IMG/VR virus record: IMGVR_UViG_3300008459_000201
Coordinates: 1-32,809 of that record
DNA from: a virus
Direction: 5' to 3' (one strand)
Length of the DNA stretch: 32,809 bases
The notes beneath the pieces are model-generated. The model ran no database searches. It was not told the origin of the DNA and was given only the letters and a program-made list of their open reading frames with translations. This document shows, one piece after another, positions 32,647-32,809 of this stretch (its first letter is position 1; the number at the start of each line of letters is the position of its first letter). A program made the position numbers and the translations under genes.

Positions 32647-32671
32647 CAAATAAGTTTTATTATTTTATAAT
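32643..32671 (+). promoter_or_regulatory. Perfect-consensus sigma70 promoter
   Basis: TTGACA (32643-32648), a 17-bp spacer and TATAAT (32666-32671): an exact match to the bacterial housekeeping consensus. Predicted +1 is about 32678. It drives the folE-like gene at 32713. Confidence 0.9.
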
Positions 32672-32699
32672 AACCTCCACACGCGGGAGGTTTCTTTTT
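32672..32699 (+). terminator. Rho-independent terminator overlapping the promoter start
   Basis: AACCTCC (32672-32678) pairs with GGAGGTT (32686-32692) around a 7-nt loop, followed by a T-rich tract (TTTCTTTTTA). It ends transcripts of the upstream small genes. RNA from the overlapping promoter starts at or after the end of the left arm and so should not fold it. Confidence 0.8.
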
Positions 32700-32712
32700 A
32701 TATGGAGTATAC

Positions 32713-32809
32713 ATGAGTGAATTAGATAAAGGTGAGTATTTCGTTTCCAAGAGAATTAGAGATCGACTAGTGAAGAACGGAGTACGATTCTTTGCTAACG
32801 ATAATATTT
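32713..32809 (+). CDS. folE: Probable GTP cyclohydrolase I, 5' end only
   Basis: ATG 32713 (GGAG five bases upstream) opens a frame running off the window, 32 residues visible: MSELDKGEYFVSKRIRDRL, then KNGVRFFANDNI. That KRIRDRL-x-FFANDNI pattern is the start I associate with a phage/bacterial GTP cyclohydrolase I subgroup; catalytic residues lie beyond the window. The product, dihydroneopterin triphosphate, is the substrate of QueD encoded 1.4 kb upstream, which supports the assignment. The call would fall if the downstream sequence lacked the zinc-binding Cys/His set. Confidence 0.68.
   Translation, partial: MSELDKGEYFVSKRIRDRLVKNGVRFFANDNI

Overview
This window is a contiguous piece of a T4-like myovirus (contractile-tailed phage) genome. 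The evidence is an unbroken, all-forward block in the T4/cyanomyovirus order: neck (gp13, gp14), tail completion (gp15), terminase (gp16, gp17), sheath and tube (gp18, gp19), portal (gp20), prohead core and protease (gp67, gp68, gp21, gp22) and major capsid protein (gp23), followed by recombination and late-transcription genes (uvsY, uvsW, gp55, gp47, gp46). Divergence from T4, collagen-like fibres, peptide deformylase and 7-deazaguanine genes point to the large aquatic 'far-T4' group (relatives of cyanophages, pelagiphages and similar). No photosynthesis gene is present, so the host cannot be named. No tRNA, rRNA, CRISPR array, insertion sequence or integrase was seen.

Layout. (1) 1-3878: adhesion/fibre region, with the 3' end of one collagen-like fibre gene, a small beta-rich structural protein and a 1082-residue collagen-like fibre ending in an S74-type intramolecular chaperone. 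(2) 3905-8925: four tightly coupled genes for a 2OG-Fe(II) oxygenase, a methyltransferase-glycosyltransferase fusion, a DUF6445-like oxygenase-fold protein and a glycosyltransferase-methyltransferase fusion. Their position directly after the fibre suggests modification of the fibre or another surface glycan. (3) 8969-21882: virion morphogenesis. (4) 21959-22480: a second tail-tube-like protein, separated from gp23 by a strong terminator. (5) 22525-28123: recombination/replication and the late sigma factor. (6) 28123-32809: auxiliary genes, namely peptide deformylase, a small membrane protein, QueE, an unknown protein, a twin-arginine-signal protein, QueD, several small proteins and the start of a probable GTP cyclohydrolase I. 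FolE, QueD and QueE are successive steps towards preQ0.

Regulation is unusually readable. T4-type late promoter motifs (TATAAATA or GATAAATA/CTAAATA) precede gp13, gp18, gp19, gp67, gp22, gp23 and the tube paralogue, which fits the gp55 gene in the same window. Sigma70-type promoters with exactly 17-bp spacers precede uvsY, the SWIM-finger gene, an internal start inside that gene, and folE. Several promoters lie inside or against hairpins so that promoter-derived and read-through RNAs would fold differently: gp13 ribosome-binding site, the SWIM gene start, and the folE terminator. Two promoters place +1 exactly on the A of the ATG, predicting leaderless mRNAs.

The strongest candidates for something under-described are the fibre-modification cassette, the promoter-in-hairpin switches, the gene-within-gene at 31526-32395 and the twin-arginine-signal protein in the deazaguanine cluster. 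All names rest on reading motifs and gene order by eye; no database search was run.
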